64,000 nt of DNA from Portevinia maculata. Lineage: Eukaryota > Arthropoda > Insecta > Diptera > Syrphidae. The notes under the pieces were generated by a model. It made no database searches. It was not told the DNA's origin and was given only the letters and a program-made list of their open reading frames with translations. Position 1 is the first letter of the stretch. Each line of letters starts with the position of its first letter. A program made the position numbers and the translations under genes. Where the stretch lies: positions 31,897,203 to 31,961,202 of the forward strand of contig OX454526.1 in NCBI GenBank assembly GCA_949715645.1, read 5' to 3'. Of this stretch, positions 23,160-35,640 are shown in pieces.

Positions 23160-23675
23160 TTCAAAACAAAACGAGTAGGCACTTCAGTGTTAAGTGGACT
23201 AGGTTTAGAGCAGCCACCACATCAGCACCACCTCCCTGCCACCTGGTACGAACAAAAGCAGAATAATCGCAAAGGAAATGTTCCGAAGTGTCATAGCTTT
23301 CTCCACAGGATTCGTAGTTGGTGTTGTTGCTTAAGCCTAACACCCTAAGATTCTTGGCACAAGCGTAATGGCCCGTAAGAACGCCAGTAATTTGTCTGCA
23401 GTCTTTTCTGTTGAGAGACAAAAATAATGCCGCAGATTTCTTACAGACGTCAGGAAGAATTCGTTTAGTCTGTCTGCACCCTGAAGAGTCATACCATCTG
23501 TGATTGTGTTCAGATGAAACCCAACCGTCAATGGTAGCCCTAACTGAGGACTCAGGCGGACATAACGATGGTTCGCTCCAGACCCAGGCACTCCGTCCCT
23601 CCACCTGTTTCTCACAACATAGTAATCCGATATTAATTGAGGTAAAACCGACAAACCGCAGATTCATCCAGTAGG
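23160..23675 (-). mobile_element. R1/LOA-type LINE RNase H-to-C-terminus fragment
   Basis: The minus-strand frame 23667-23161 encodes DGWVSSEHNHRWYDSSGCRQ, TKRILPDVCKKSAALFLSLN and RKDCRQITGVLTGHYACAKN, then a C-terminal Cys/His knuckle-like stretch, C-(x4)-Y-(x4)-H-F-L-C-DY. A close but more broken relative lies on the plus strand at 53460-53700. The catalytic RNase H core is missing here. It is followed on the plus strand by a short LINE 3'-end repeat at 23665-23750. Confidence 0.72.
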
Positions 23676-23754
23676 GATGCAGTGAACTGGGAGAATTATG
23701 ATCCTTTTAATCCTTAGCAAAATTTCACCGTTAAGAAATAGGAAGATTGGATTT

Positions 23755-24900
23755 CAGCTCAGTGACTTCCTTAAAAAGCTAAACTAAGATGGTGATAGGA
23801 ATGGTCTAGTTCGTCGCCCGATTGATGGACTTGGACGATATGTGGTTTAATCAAGAATGAATAAATAAACTAAGTGTGATTGAAGTTTCCAGATCAAACA
23901 TTTTAGTGCTATTTACCCGTTTTATTCAAAAACCGATAACGCATTTGAACAGTTTGACATCTGACATCTTCTAGAAACAATGATATGAAATCTAAAACAA
24001 ACAATTTGTGACCAGCTAACAACTTACTTTCACAAAGGCATAGAATCATACTATAACACAACCTTAATTCTCAACATGTTCAAAGTTCAAAAAAGTTAGT
24101 TATTAAATCCTTTTTATTAAATCTTTTTTAATTACAGTGTACCCAAGGTATACCGCGATTGTGTGCAAACGGCCGTCACTGTCAATTTCAGTGCATGCAA
24201 TAATGCGGCATTTGAAAATTCGAGTTATTGTTTTTATTTTTATTGGTGCATTTATTTTTTAAGTTAATAATATTACCCGAACTTTTTATATAAAGCCAAT
24301 GGCTACATAAACCTTTCCAATAAATCACAATGATGGATCTGTGTTTTTTCACATTTAACAGGTACGATATTTACCTTCAACAGTCATTCCTGTTAATTTT
24401 TTTATTTTCGTTCCGTTTATGCCTTTTAGGTATAATATTGATATTTTTTTATTAATGACGAATTCAACGCTGACATTCAGATGTGTTACCGTTGATTACA
24501 TTGCAAAAATTGTCTATAGCTAAAAAATTGTTTATGAATTGAGTCATGACAGTGATAACACGCAGCAACACAAAAATAACATAGGAATTGAAATCATGTA
24601 GTGCGAGTTGGCTGGACAATTTTCAAAATAGCATACATAAACAAAAATATAATCTTATCTATGTACTGTACATGTTTGTTTGCTTACTAATAGTAAGATA
24701 GTGGAATGATTGATCCAGTAATAGAAGTTCTGCTTTACTCTTACGATAAAATGCACAATAGCTGTCATTTTGTTTAACTACAAAAACGCTGCGCTAATAT
24801 GGGAGGCAATTTTATTACGAAGAAATACTATCATAGGTATGTATTAGATACATGTAGTTAAATGAGAATAAAATATAAAATTAGTAATAAAATGTAGTTA
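23755..24900. other. Intronic AT-rich sequence without recognised features
   Basis: I see no ORF or repeat family signature here. Confidence 0.5.
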
Positions 24901-24904
24901 AGTA

Positions 24905-25545
24905 AATCGAAAGACAGGCTAAAGTCCGCTTGGGCAAACTATTGGACATCCTATTCCGATCCCTCAAAAAAGGGTGTTGCAATAAAATTTAGTTTGAGCG
25001 AATTGTTAAAAAGGATATTGTGTTCACATTTTGTTATAGCTGTACGTACGTTCGTGTACGTTTTGTTTAAGAGACTTTATCAAAACAACAATATTTTGTT
25101 TAAAAGAATGACTTTATCTACATAATTTGAAGAACAGGACTTTCATTTCAAATAATTTCTTCAATAAAACGTTTTTTTTAATAGTGGCCGTGTCAGAAAG
25201 CGGAATTTTAAAATCTTTGAACTTGAGCATTCCCGGATCTTAGAGAGTATATATTCCAAATATCAGCTTCATAGCTCAAATTTTTCAATAAATGTTTTTT
25301 TTTGGGAAATTGTGGTACACCTGATTTATTGCGGGCCCCTGGAGAGTACATGTCCCATATTTCAGCTCGAATATTAGGGCCTAAAAAGTGATGACGGACG
25401 GACGAACGGAAATGGCTATATCGACATTAATATCAATGCTGTTTACAAATTATATGAACTTTTAGGGGTCTACAAGTAATATTAAGGTATGTTACAAATT
25501 ATAAGTCAACATTAATATACCCTTAAAATAGGGTATAATACCATT
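24905..25545 (+). repeat. (GTCY)n dispersed repeat, nearly complete copy
   Basis: It begins with ACAGGCTAAAGTCCGCTTGG, has GTGGCCGTGTCAGAAAGCGG, GACGGACGGACGAACGGAAA and TGGCTATATCGACATTAATA, and ends with TAATATACCCTTAAAATAGG and GTATAATA. It is one of the two most complete members in the window, with the one at 9245-9985. Confidence 0.65.
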
Positions 25546-26244
25546 CGAAGATATCATTGCAAATTTGGTAAGCAGAATATTTTTAATTTTGTTGTTGTTC
25601 AATTTGCACAAAGAGTTAATATTAAACCAAGTATCATTTTAAGCTTAGTGACCTCTGAACAATAGACTAAATGGATGAAATCAATACGCTGTCTGTCGCA
25701 GGGAACGGACTTCAGCTGTTCCAAGTCCGTCAGAACCGTCAAAAAACGGGCAAGATACTACAATTTCGGGCTAGATTTTTTAAATGATAAGGGACACATA
25801 AAAAACTGACTTATTTAGTTGTTTTTGATTATTATACAATATGTTTTATTTTCGAATGGAAGCGTGAATAAGTCTTTTTTAGATTAACAATTTGGAACAA
25901 AAGAATAGCTGGACGCGAAAAATGCTAAAAATATTGCATCATTTGCAAAAGTACGTTTAGTCGAACATTGACTTACATATGTCGTTTTCCATTGGGCAAA
26001 AAAATCATTTTTCTTTTTTTTTATTTAGATTACTTTTTGGATCTCAAAACAGTTTTCATTTTTTTGGGCGCAAAAAAATGATTATTTTTTTGATCTACAT
26101 ATCACTTTTCGCAAATATGGATGTCGAAGCAAGATTGACACGTTACTTGCACTAACACTAAAATATTAGGCATCTGTCACTTTGAAGTTTCTCGATAAGT
26201 ATGTATTTCGACGCGTTTTTTGTTTTTGCGGAGAAACAATTATT

Positions 26245-26317
26245 TATTTTCCGCAGAACAGTATGAAAACTGGTGTTTGTTCTTATACCAGTGTTTTATA
26301 TTGTTCTGCGGAAAATA
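26245..26317. ncRNA. 73-bp near-perfect hairpin, pre-miRNA-like or MITE
   Basis: The arms pair over about 30 bp. TATTTTCCGCAGAACA pairs perfectly with TGTTCTGCGGAAAATA; pairing continues through two G-U wobbles and one bulge to ACTGGT/ACCAGT, closing a loop of about 12 nt. The size, wobbles and bulge resemble a pre-miRNA foldback in Gmap intron DNA, and either strand could form it. A short palindromic MITE is equally possible. Just downstream, a 21-bp direct repeat (AGCAGAAACAAAAATATATT plus A) occurs at 26334 and 26385. Confidence 0.45.
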
Positions 26318-26699
26318 AAATTGGTGAACAATAAGCAGAAACAAAAATATATTACTCGTGGCGAAATTTATTTTCGTTGAAGCAAGCAGAAACAAAAATA
26401 TATTATTGTTTTTTTTTCTTCCCGAAGCAAGCAAAATCACACAAATTTTGAATAAAAAAAAATTTGTTGCGCAATATTTTCAATACAGTTATGCTTCGAA
26501 TTTATTATTCCTTGAATCGTTAGTCAGAGTTCTTTTTGAGGTTATTATTACTTCTTAAGCGCTTGTATAAAAGTACCAATTTGTTAAAAACAAATTAAGG
26601 GCCCAGGGGAACAATGATTTAAGTTCACGCCCCACGGTTTATTTAAAGAAAATAGCTACACGTTTAAAATGTATACAGTTAACCAAATATTTTGTTGTC

Positions 26700-26870
26700 A
26701 ATAACAAATATCCCATAGTATAAACTGTCATGAGAAGCATCTTAAAATGTGCAGTCCGACGTTAAATGTAGGTCCCTTCTATTCGTGTCGAAAATGTGGC
26801 ATCGCACACACAAATGGTCAGAGAAGCTGGGTTTTAGGCCCTATATGGGTCGCTAATATTTTTCCTGCCG
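26700..26870 (+). mobile_element. tRNA-derived SINE, 3' body only
   Basis: It shares ATAAACTGTCATGAGAAGCA, GGTCAGAGAAGCTGGGTTTT and AGGCCCTATATGGGTCGCTA with the body of the SINE at 56860-57110 (TCATAAGAAGCTTCTC, GGAGAAGCTAAGTTTTAGGC). The tRNA-like head is lost. Confidence 0.55.
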
Positions 26871-26874
26871 CCTA

Positions 26875-27250
26875 AAGCTCCCACTTTATTGTCTCCCTAC
26901 AGGTCCACCTGTGGGGTTCGCAGGTTTGATCTCAATAAACATCTACAGGCCTTGCGGTTTCGGATCGCTTTATTTCATTGAGGCCACTCAAATGCTGCTG
27001 TTTCTGGCCTTCTCTTTTTGACGATTTCCACACGCGCATGCAACTGGTATTGATTATTGTTTGATCATACATCGATGATTTCCAGTTGTGTCAACCCGCC
27101 GATTTGCATGCACATGCATGTGGGAGATTGCTTACCTGAAAGATGAAATGGCCTAGAAGTGATTTCTCCCCTTAGTTGCCTTTTACCGCCTTTTTAAGCG
27201 CTGACTTTTGTGAGGCGCTGTAGTGATATTCTTAGCCCGTACCTGCATGT
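26875..27250 (-). mobile_element. LINE 3'-end repeat family, long copy
   Basis: On the minus strand the order is AATATCACTACAGCGCCTCA, AAGGCAACTAAGGGGAGAAA, GAAATCGTCAAAAAGAGAAG, GATCCGAAACCGCAAGGCCT and GCGAACCCCACAGGTGGACC. It matches the plus-strand copies at 6.4 and 9.0 kb and the minus-strand copies at 35.4 and 63.5 kb, and it shows the 5' extension those copies lack or share in part. Confidence 0.65.
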
Positions 27251-27254
27251 TATA

Positions 27255-30200
27255 ATTTTCGTATAACTATAAAATACGAAATACTCTATAAGAATAACAA
27301 ATAAATAAATAAAAAGTCATGAACATTAATTTTCTTTCCCAATCCATGTTTCTTCGAAACAAATTTTTCATTTAACTAACGATTTTGTACGAGCATTCAC
27401 TCTTTTCATTTAACCCGTCGGGAGGAATCTCCCATCCGCAATGGTTTACCTGCGTTTGATAAATGTCACACATTAGAAGATCCCTACGTTTTTTAGGACC
27501 GAATTTCGTGGATGTATTATAAATATATACAATAATGTATATTAGCTTCATTGGTCTAGAAGGTATTACAACACCCCACTAGGTTGCATTATTTATTCAA
27601 TTTATAATAAAATTAACTAACACCGTACTTCGCCTGGACAATTGAAATAAAAATCTGTTCGCAAAGTTCATCAGTTGTTAGTTTATTCGAAAACAAAAAA
27701 AAAATGGTATCTAGGTGATTTAATTTGGGTTTGATGCTGATTTGAAACAATTCGTCTTAATTGGGATGACCCGTATTTTGCATGAGCTATTTTTTTAATT
27801 CGTTTATCGGTAGCACTTCTTAAATATTCCACGTCTAAATCATTCAAATTCTGTGTTCAGGTCAGAGGGAACATTTTAAGACAGCACAATATGCCAATGT
27901 TTTTAGGATTACAGAAATCCAGTTTGTTTTTAGGAAAAATGGAGAGTGGAATTCGCGATTATCCGTATATGAACCTCGATTTTCCTGACAAAATATTATA
28001 ACTTTTATTTTGTTTATTTTAACATCAATTACAAATTTAGAAGAATTTGGTTAAGGATTGAAGTACATAGTAAGAACGACGTGCATCATATAATATTCGA
28101 TTGTAAAATTTATTGGTATGTCTCGAATTTTTAGAATAAGCTGTCTAACACAGACACATTAATTAAAATTCCGTGCAAAAATTCATTATTACTTAAGCTC
28201 GTCGATTTATCCTTTGAACAACTCTTCAAAAATGCTGTAATTTCTTCAAAATTCCAGCGCTCAGCATGCAATATTTATGGGGACAAGTTCGTTTAGTTAA
28301 GGTGTGAAACGAACCAAAAATTGCCAGTCAGATAAAAACCAGTGTTTACCAGATTACGAGTTTTGTATCACATTCTATTTAAATGATGAAGGCATGCATG
28401 TATGGTAGAACACCACGTATTGAAATTGATCATGCGTTTCGCAAATCTACGAAAAACTCTACATACCCTGCTAGGAAATTTGGTTTAAAACTAATATGCA
28501 GAATGCTAACCGAAAGCTTTCCGTGTTGTATAATGATGGCATTTAGTTAAACGATCGAGGATTTGTCAATGATATATTTTCTACTAATAAATTATACACT
28601 TATGTCCTTCGACGAAACTAAGAAAAAATGTTAATAATTTTTGCATTTTGTACTTACATGATAATTGATTTAAAAAAGAATGACGTTTCGTTTAGGTGTA
28701 TCTGTTAACATTTTCTTGAGCAATTAACATCACTGGGTTTTATGAGTAGGAACGTTTTTTTTCGTTTCGAATATATCAATTTATTTTCTCTGCTCTTCTG
28801 CAATAATCGATATATGTATCTACTTTTCCTATTTCACACATCACTAAACTTTGTTTTTTATTTGTTGGTGGATTTGCTGCTGAAGATGCAATTCGATTAC
28901 ATGAGATGCGACGAACCGCACTCTACTGAACCTTTTTTCTAACTAAGCCCGGCATACGAAGTACGTAACCAACCTGAGTGTGTTTGATTTGCAGTCAACC
29001 GAACCGCTCCTCTACTATCATGAGAATACTACGATTGGCTTGTGGGCTATCTGCTGGCTTGGTTGTAGTAGTACCATGGAATTGGTAATTGTTTTACACC
29101 CACAAAAAGTACTTAAACAGTAGTACATAAATGCACGACAATGCTCAGGTCAGGTGCTTATGCTTTGGTTTTTTTTTTGCCTTGATCAATGATCGTCTTA
29201 TTGGCGGTCATTTTATTTTGGGTTTTTTGTTTAAGGTGGCGAAAATGATGAAACAGTTTTCTGTGGTTATGAGAAGAAAACAATTCATGTTAAATTAATT
29301 TGAATGTTGGTCTTGGGAAAGGAGCCGCAAGATCATTTAAAGTAGAACATTTCGAGTTTGGTTTCCTGCCCATTTTAAGTACGGCGCTCATTAAGGGTAT
29401 TAAAGGATTTTGGAAATATGTCACAAGGCATTTCATAAGCACATACAAAATTCAATGATTTTTTGACGTTTTCGACAATGCAGCTCTTTCATTCGGGTGA
29501 TTACGAGTTCTCATATGTATTTGATTGTGCGAAAAATTTGGAACTGACAAACCAATAAAAATACATATGCAAATAATATAAACCGCCGTCAAACATATTC
29601 AACATGTGAATTGAATATGATTTGCACTTGGGAAAATTATTTTTATTTCAATATTACGTTACCTTAGAATTGGCATGCAATACATGAACTTTTAAGGGAC
29701 TATCAAATTATAGTTGGATCGTGCCACGGGGAGTATTGTTATTGATGAAACTTTAAATTGCACCTAGAACAAATATTTTGATTTTAAATGAAAAAAACTA
29801 TAAGCTAGTTTTGTACTTACTAATGAACATTAATTTAATTTTTTTATTCCGCTTTACAACTTCATGGATACCCCTACAGCGAAATATCGGTAGCTTAAAA
29901 GCTTGGTACGTAATTTTTTTTATAAACATTTGGATTTTACCAAAAAGAGACCAAAAGAGCAGAATATGAGATATGCCAAACAAAGGTCCAAAGCACAAAA
30001 TAGAGAAAACAGCAAGTGGGGTGAAATTGCAATAGGATCGTTTAATATCACGAACGAGCTTAAAGGTGGTCAGACCTCACATATGTCGCAGTGTCCCTCT
30101 CTATCGTTTCTGTACCGCTATTTTCACAACAGCCAAAACAAAATAACCACTTGAATTTTATCCTTAGAACATTATCAACTGAAATACATAACAGCTTTGC

Positions 30201-30300
30201 ATCACGTCATTCTCAAACATATGAATACTTAGACGTACAGTTAAATGCAAAGAATTTTTCCCTGGGTATGTTTACGAAATTAAGCTTTTACTTTACTTTT
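27255..30300. other. Intronic AT-rich sequence without recognised features
   Basis: About 3 kb with only short open frames of AT-rich composition (for example 28742-28942 and 29778-29969). None carries a recognisable domain and no repeat boundary was seen. Confidence 0.5.
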
Positions 30301-30304
30301 GGTG

Positions 30305-31065
30305 GCGCTTATAGTCCGGGGTGGAACACAGCCTCAACCAACAAGCCCCTCCAACCAGCTCGGTCCCTCGCTAGCTGCCTCTTGTTACGCACACCAAGTT
30401 GGTTGAGGTTGTTCTCTTCCTCTGCTGCGTTGACCCTCAGGGCGGGATTCGAAGACTCGTCGGGCTGGTGCGTTGTTATCCATACGCTCCACGTGTCCCA
30501 GCCATTTCAGCCGTTGTATTTTTAGCTTTTGACCAGGTCAGAGTCGCTGTATAGCCCGTATAGTTCGTCGTTGAATCTTCTTCTCCACACTCCATCGTCA
30601 CTAACTGGACCGAATATCACTCGAAGAATCTTTCTCTCAAAGCATCCCAGAAGGTTTTCATCCGCTTTTGACAGGGTCCATGCTTCTGCACCATACAGGA
30701 GAACCGGGATGATTAAGGTCTTTTATAATATCTCCTTGGTTCTATGAGAGAGGGCTTTACTTCTTAGATGCCTTCTTAGCACGAAAACCAGAGATTGGCA
30801 AGAGTGATTCTTCGCTTGATCTCTGCGCCGATGTAATTTTGCGAAGTGATAGTGGAGCCCAGGTAGACAAAGTCTTTAACTACTTCGAAGTTGTATCTGT
30901 CCATCGTGACATTTTGTCCGATTCGCCGATGTTGAGAGTCCTTTCTCGTTGACAGCATATTTGTACTTCGTATTGCCCTCATTAACAGCTTTGGTAACTT
31001 ATAAATCACTATGGTCAAACTCTTATACACGGATAGCGTGTTACGTAGCATTTATTTGTATAGTT
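30305..31065 (-). mobile_element. RTE-type LINE, RT thumb to C-terminus
   Basis: Minus strand, in order: SVYKSLTIVIYKLPKLLMRA, GQNVTMDRYNFEVVKDFVYL, GSTITS and EIKRRITLANLWF (31051-30776). Then, after a frameshift, come LIIPVLLYGAEAWTLSKADE, FERKILRVIFGPVSDDGVWR and RRFNDELYGLY, continuing with RVNAAEEENN and the terminal WRGLLVEA. This is the best-preserved RTE C-terminal region of the window, and gives the reading key for the decayed copies at 8.4, 19.1 and 22.2 kb. The catalytic core is missing (5'-truncated). Confidence 0.82.
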
Positions 31066-31314
31066 GTCTCTCAGGATAGACGCACCTTTAACCACAACGC
31101 TAGACGACCTTGAGATAATTTCATAATGGTATTTCTTCAATTTCTAAATTGTTGTTATTTGTATTCATTGCCTCTAAGCCAACATGCCTGAGGTTTCTCC
31201 TAAAGACCCAGTCACGGCTGGCGGCTCAGCAATCATCAATATCGGACCAATTCAGATGACAATTCGCCACTGCTTTGCTCCGTCAATAGTGGTTTGTGTG
31301 TAACAGTTAACAAT

Positions 31315-31800
31315 ACAGGTACGATGTCTCAGTTTTGCCGATGAGATAGGCTTTCTGGCAGAATTTGTAGAGGGATCGCAGCAATTGATTAACCGGCTTG
31401 AAAACTATTGTGGTCTTTCGAATCTGTCCGATAATCTAGAGAAATCAAAAATAATGATCTTTAGAGATGGTGGTGGTGGATATGGCCAAAATGAAAAGTC
31501 TACTCGGTCTCGCCTGAAAGAAAATAGAGAGTAGTTTGAGGTTCGATTGTATCAGGCACATCGAATGTTCTCCTTTCGGTGGATTCGGGAGTGGAAAATG
31601 GTTCGAATGCAACAGTCACCTATGAGGCTCTCCCTCCGCAATGCAGTGATGTAGGAGTATTCTTAGATTTGATTGTACCATTGACCTCCCGTTGCTTCAA
31701 CCTCCATGGTTTCGAGGTCATGCTTGCATCGACCTCACGCTGATCTCCCTTCAGATATTCGTTCCCGAACTGCTTTTCTTCGCTTAGCAGACAATATAGT
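31315..31800 (+). mobile_element. Non-LTR RT fragment (catalytic region, mutated)
   Basis: The plus strand reads CLSFADEIGFLAEFVEGSQQ, LINRLENYCGLSNL and EKSKIMIFRDGG, matching the RT C-D region (FADD..LLAES..GLQ..INRL.NYC..W.L.VNLEKSKIMVF). The second catalytic Asp is Glu (FADE), so the copy is catalytically dead even where the frame is open. Confidence 0.7.
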
Positions 31801-31804
31801 TAAA

Positions 31805-33285
31805 GAAATGAGCTTAACTTGGTTTGCAAAATACGTGTAAGTAAATCCTAGGTATCCTACAATCCGCCTGTGAACATCTAATACCTTTAAGGCAAAAGAG
31901 TGTCATGGTTGCGGCTTGTAAATTAAATACGAGTATATATCATGTAATACGATCAACATTTTTTTCCATCGACATTATGGGAACTACCCTGATTCAATCT
32001 AATTCCCTACAACAGCCTATCTCAACCTATTTCCATAGTACGACTCGTCATCGTCGTTGTCTATTAAACTAGCTTCTGATTGCATTTACAATAATAATTA
32101 CAGGTGATTGCATATAATTACACATTGAAAATGCATTTTGACATGCACAGCAGTAGCCCTACAGTTTACTGAGCTGACTTCTCTTGTAGAATATGCAACC
32201 TTAGATTACATCTATTATTCTACCAGTTAATAATAATAATTTACGACACACATGGCAATTTTGAGAGAAAAACCTAAAAAAAAATTTAATGTCACTATAT
32301 TTTTTATTAAATCTGTTTTGTGAAATTGAAACTTTTAAGCCCCGCCTACAAGTCACCAGAAACTCGCGGGGCTGCTTGTATAAGCTTTTGTTTGCGGTTC
32401 GTCGCATTCAAAGAACTTCCGGTGAAAAAGTGCTGATGCATCTAAAACACCGATCTTCGTAATTAATGCATGTAATCCGCCGTGAGCTAAATGGATCAAA
32501 TTACTTTTGTTTTTGTTCTAAATCGAAATTAATGTGCATGTGGTGTCTCACAACAGTCATTACGTCACAATAGTTCACCTGCGAATGTGTGTGGAGGCGA
32601 ATTTATGCATGTGTGGAGATTTTCCGAACGTCATCAAAAAAATATACGGAAACTTGGCTTCAACGCTAAACAAGTTGAAGTGGCAGCAAACATTTCATAA
32701 CTCGAAACAATGAACAATGAGGTGGGTCAACATTCCGTGGGGACGTTGCATCCAAACTCCGCTCGATTGTGTCACACGCTAATTCATTTGAAGTGAAAAA
32801 TCTTCGGACTTTGTAAGCGATTCGTGTCCGAACGGATAAGAGTGCCCAGTGTTTATGTATGTATCTATCTGTCAGAGGCACCAATTTTTCCAGAAACATT
32901 CGCCGGGATCAACTTTTAACAACGACGTGCTAAATGATGTTGTACGATGACGACGACCGACGCACGGTGTGATTTGACCTGACTGGATCGATGTTCGGAG
33001 TGTTCGCTGTAAGATTTTTTTTGTTGCCTCCGTGTTCGTACTTTTTATTTGAGAGGAAAAAAGGTTCATTTTACCTTGTGCAAATACAAATAGAGAATGC
33101 ATATGCAGACGCAGTACGTGTATTTTTGTGTGTCAATATAGCGCAAGCTGAGCTGATGATAAATTCGAAGGCACAAGGTGAATGGAAACATTTTCACCAT
33201 ATTCGTACGATGTATTTCAAATTTACTGCAGTCCTATTCTAATGTGGAATTTTCAAATTAGAAAACAAACAAATTGGGTTTTTAT
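31805..33285. other. Intronic sequence without recognised features
   Basis: Short open frames on both strands (32201-33242) lack domains. Nothing else was recognised. Confidence 0.5.
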
Positions 33286-33392
33286 TATGCATTAGGGTTT
33301 TTCTAACCCTAATCCACATGCGTTTTCAACCGCCGAGCGTAGAACGCATTACATTTAATGTAAATGCACGCACAACTGACAAATAGCGATGG

Positions 33393-33552
33393 TTAAGGCT
33401 AGGTGTGCATATACGTTTTCCGTCGCACGACTACTCAGTGCACGTAGTTAATATCAGCTATTTGTCCGTGTTATACGCATGCGCTTACTTTAAAAGTTAT
33501 GATTTCTACTCTTTGTGATGTACGGAAAACGCATATGTGCGCCTGGCGTTAA
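33393..33552. mobile_element. 160-bp MITE flanked by TTAA
   Basis: Imperfect terminal inverted repeats of about 31 bp: GGCTAGGTGTGCATATACGT ending in TTTCCGT on the left, and CGCCAGGCGCACATATGCGT ending in TTTCCGT when the right end is read in reverse (about 26 of 31 positions agree, including the TTAA). TTAA is present at both ends, the duplication used by piggyBac-type elements. There is no coding capacity. Confidence 0.65.
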
Positions 33553-33616
33553 ATTAAACAATTAATTCTAAATCGAATAGTTAATATGTAATTTCAACTG
33601 GACGATAAACCAGTGG

Positions 33617-34443
33617 TAGTTGATAGTCACTTTCATAATTTTTGCTCTATGTAAGGTGATAGTCACTGTGATTGTCACATTTTTAATATAGATTTCAGGG
33701 GATACCTATTTATGTATCACATTCGAATGGCGAACAATTTTTTAAATATTTAAACCTAAATCACAAAAAAATAATTACCAATACTAGAGTTGCCGAGTTG
33801 TAGACATTAAATTCTGATCACTTTATGGTGGATTTACACGGTCACACATTCCTAACATGTAAGATTAAAGGGATGCTAAATACTAAATATCCGTGTGACT
33901 GAAAGAACATGCAAAAAAACGTGCCACGTATTCAGGTCGGCCAACCTTGTTTACGTGGTAGGAATTATGGGAAAGCTATGCATGTTGATATTTTTATAGC
34001 GATGGCTTACGAAATTTCGATTTCCTATAAAACAAAATGGGCGCTGCTATCATATGTTTTAATCGCCATAATACATTTTTGACATTTCTCTGCTTCACAT
34101 CGCCGATTGTACCTACTCAAGATGGAAAACACTATTAATACGGCAGCCTTTACGAGATCCATGTTTTTATTTATTTTTTAATTCTACTACAACAAAACCG
34201 ATGAAAATAAATTTGTTTGTTTACATGTGATCTGTCAAATCTCCATAATAATGTTATAGCAAGTTAAAGTAAGTGATCTCACTCTTACACCTTATTAGCA
34301 TTGACTGCGGATAAACGGATCTCTTTTTTCGGTTTTGTTGCAAAAATGCGCGTGCGTGATGGTGTAAATCCACCATTACACAGAACAACAAATAGATGAT
34401 CACTAAAAATTACTATCACGAAAGTGACTATCACCCTATCCGA
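33617..34443. mobile_element. Inverted-repeat element (MITE-like), about 0.8 kb
   Basis: Two matching blocks occur in inverted orientation. TTGATAGTCACTTTCATAAT at the left faces GTGATAGTCACTTTCGTGAT (right end, reversed). ATGGTGGATTTACACGGTCA (33824) faces ATGGTGGATTTACACCATCA (right, reversed). No ORF is present. Exact ends and target duplication are not clear. Confidence 0.5.
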
Positions 34444-34689
34444 TTCCACCCCAGAAAATCGAAAAAATATCAATTGCAGCTAATAGTGCAGTAGAATAAA
34501 TTAGAAAAATCAGTATCAATCGAACTAAAAGTGTTTTAAGAACATGGATTTTATTTTGGCTTGTACTGACTATACGGATTTCGTGTACACGTGTTTCTTA
34601 GCTACACGTTTAAAGTCATAGGGCTCTAGTTTTAATGGGCAGTTAGTTTCGATTTTTGACAATTTCTGTGCCGAAACCGCAACAAAAAC

Positions 34690-35075
34690 CTAGTCACCGA
34701 AGCGCGGGAGAGAGTGATAGGGCCAACAGAGGACGCACGTCCAGTCAATGAAGAACCGGTTTCACCACCCAGAAGACGTTGGCATACCTGTAAACTGTTG
34801 ATGGTTTAAAAAGCGGAGCACTTTAAATGCGAAGGTGCTGTTTTGGCATGCAACAAATCATCAAACAAGAATGGATGGAAAAAACCATGGTCGATGGATG
34901 GACTACCAGCTCCATATGGCCCATCTTTATCAGAGATGCGATTCCTTTTCTTGCAATAACTATTGGGACATATCCGTGCTAAATGTATCACATAAGATCC
35001 TATCTAAAGTACAGTGTGAACGTACGGTAGATAGACTAAATATTGTATATGATTTATGTGACCAATTAAAATTAT
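34690..35075 (+). mobile_element. RTE-type LINE RT fingers fragment
   Basis: The plus strand encodes DYQLHMAHLYQRCDSFSCNN and YWDISVLNVSHKILSKVQCE. This matches the RTE RT start region (W...I..LHKKGD...CNNYRGISLLNVAYKVLS..L..R). It breaks off immediately afterwards. Confidence 0.7.
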
Positions 35076-35334
35076 AATGATGTAGTGTTAAGGACAATTA
35101 ATCCTCGTCGGCTTTGTTGGTCAAGTTGGTCTTGCAACGAAACTCGTTATTTCATTTACTTCCCGACGTTTCGACAGTGGTTGCTGTCTTCTTCAGGGGA
35201 TCTTTATTGAGTGAGTTGCCTTCGTTCTACGCCTCTGTCAAAATCCTGCAAAATGGCGGATTCGACGACATTATTGTTCTAAGTTTTTTGTATTGGATCC
35301 CTGGATTATTTAGGTTGATTCGGTTTGATTCTTC

Positions 35335-35640
35335 TTCTTCTTTTTGGTCCGCCTGTGGGGTTCGCCGGTTCGACCTGAATGTATTTTAGCAGGCCTCCTG
35401 GTTCCGGATCACTTCATGAGGCCAATGAAATGATAATGGTTTGCATTTGTGTGATCCAGGAGTTTTTAGGCCTGCGTTTTTTTTTGATTTCGTCATGAAC
35501 ATGCTCCTAATATTAATTATTGTTCGATCCTTTTACGACACCGTGATCTCGCAGTTGTGTCAACCCACGCATGCAAATGCACACTTGCGGGACAGTTTCG
35601 AGTTTTTAAATGTGTCACTAGACTCAGGTTAAGGGTAAAT
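35335..35640 (-). mobile_element. LINE 3'-end repeat family copy
   Basis: The plus-strand text TTGGTCCGCCTGTGGGGTTC, GCCGGTTCGACCTGAATGTA and GTGATCCAGGAGTTTTTAGG is the reverse of the family seen at 8890-9200. It extends to GTGTGTCAACCCACGC-like and GTGTCACTAGACTCAGG sequence. Confidence 0.6.
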
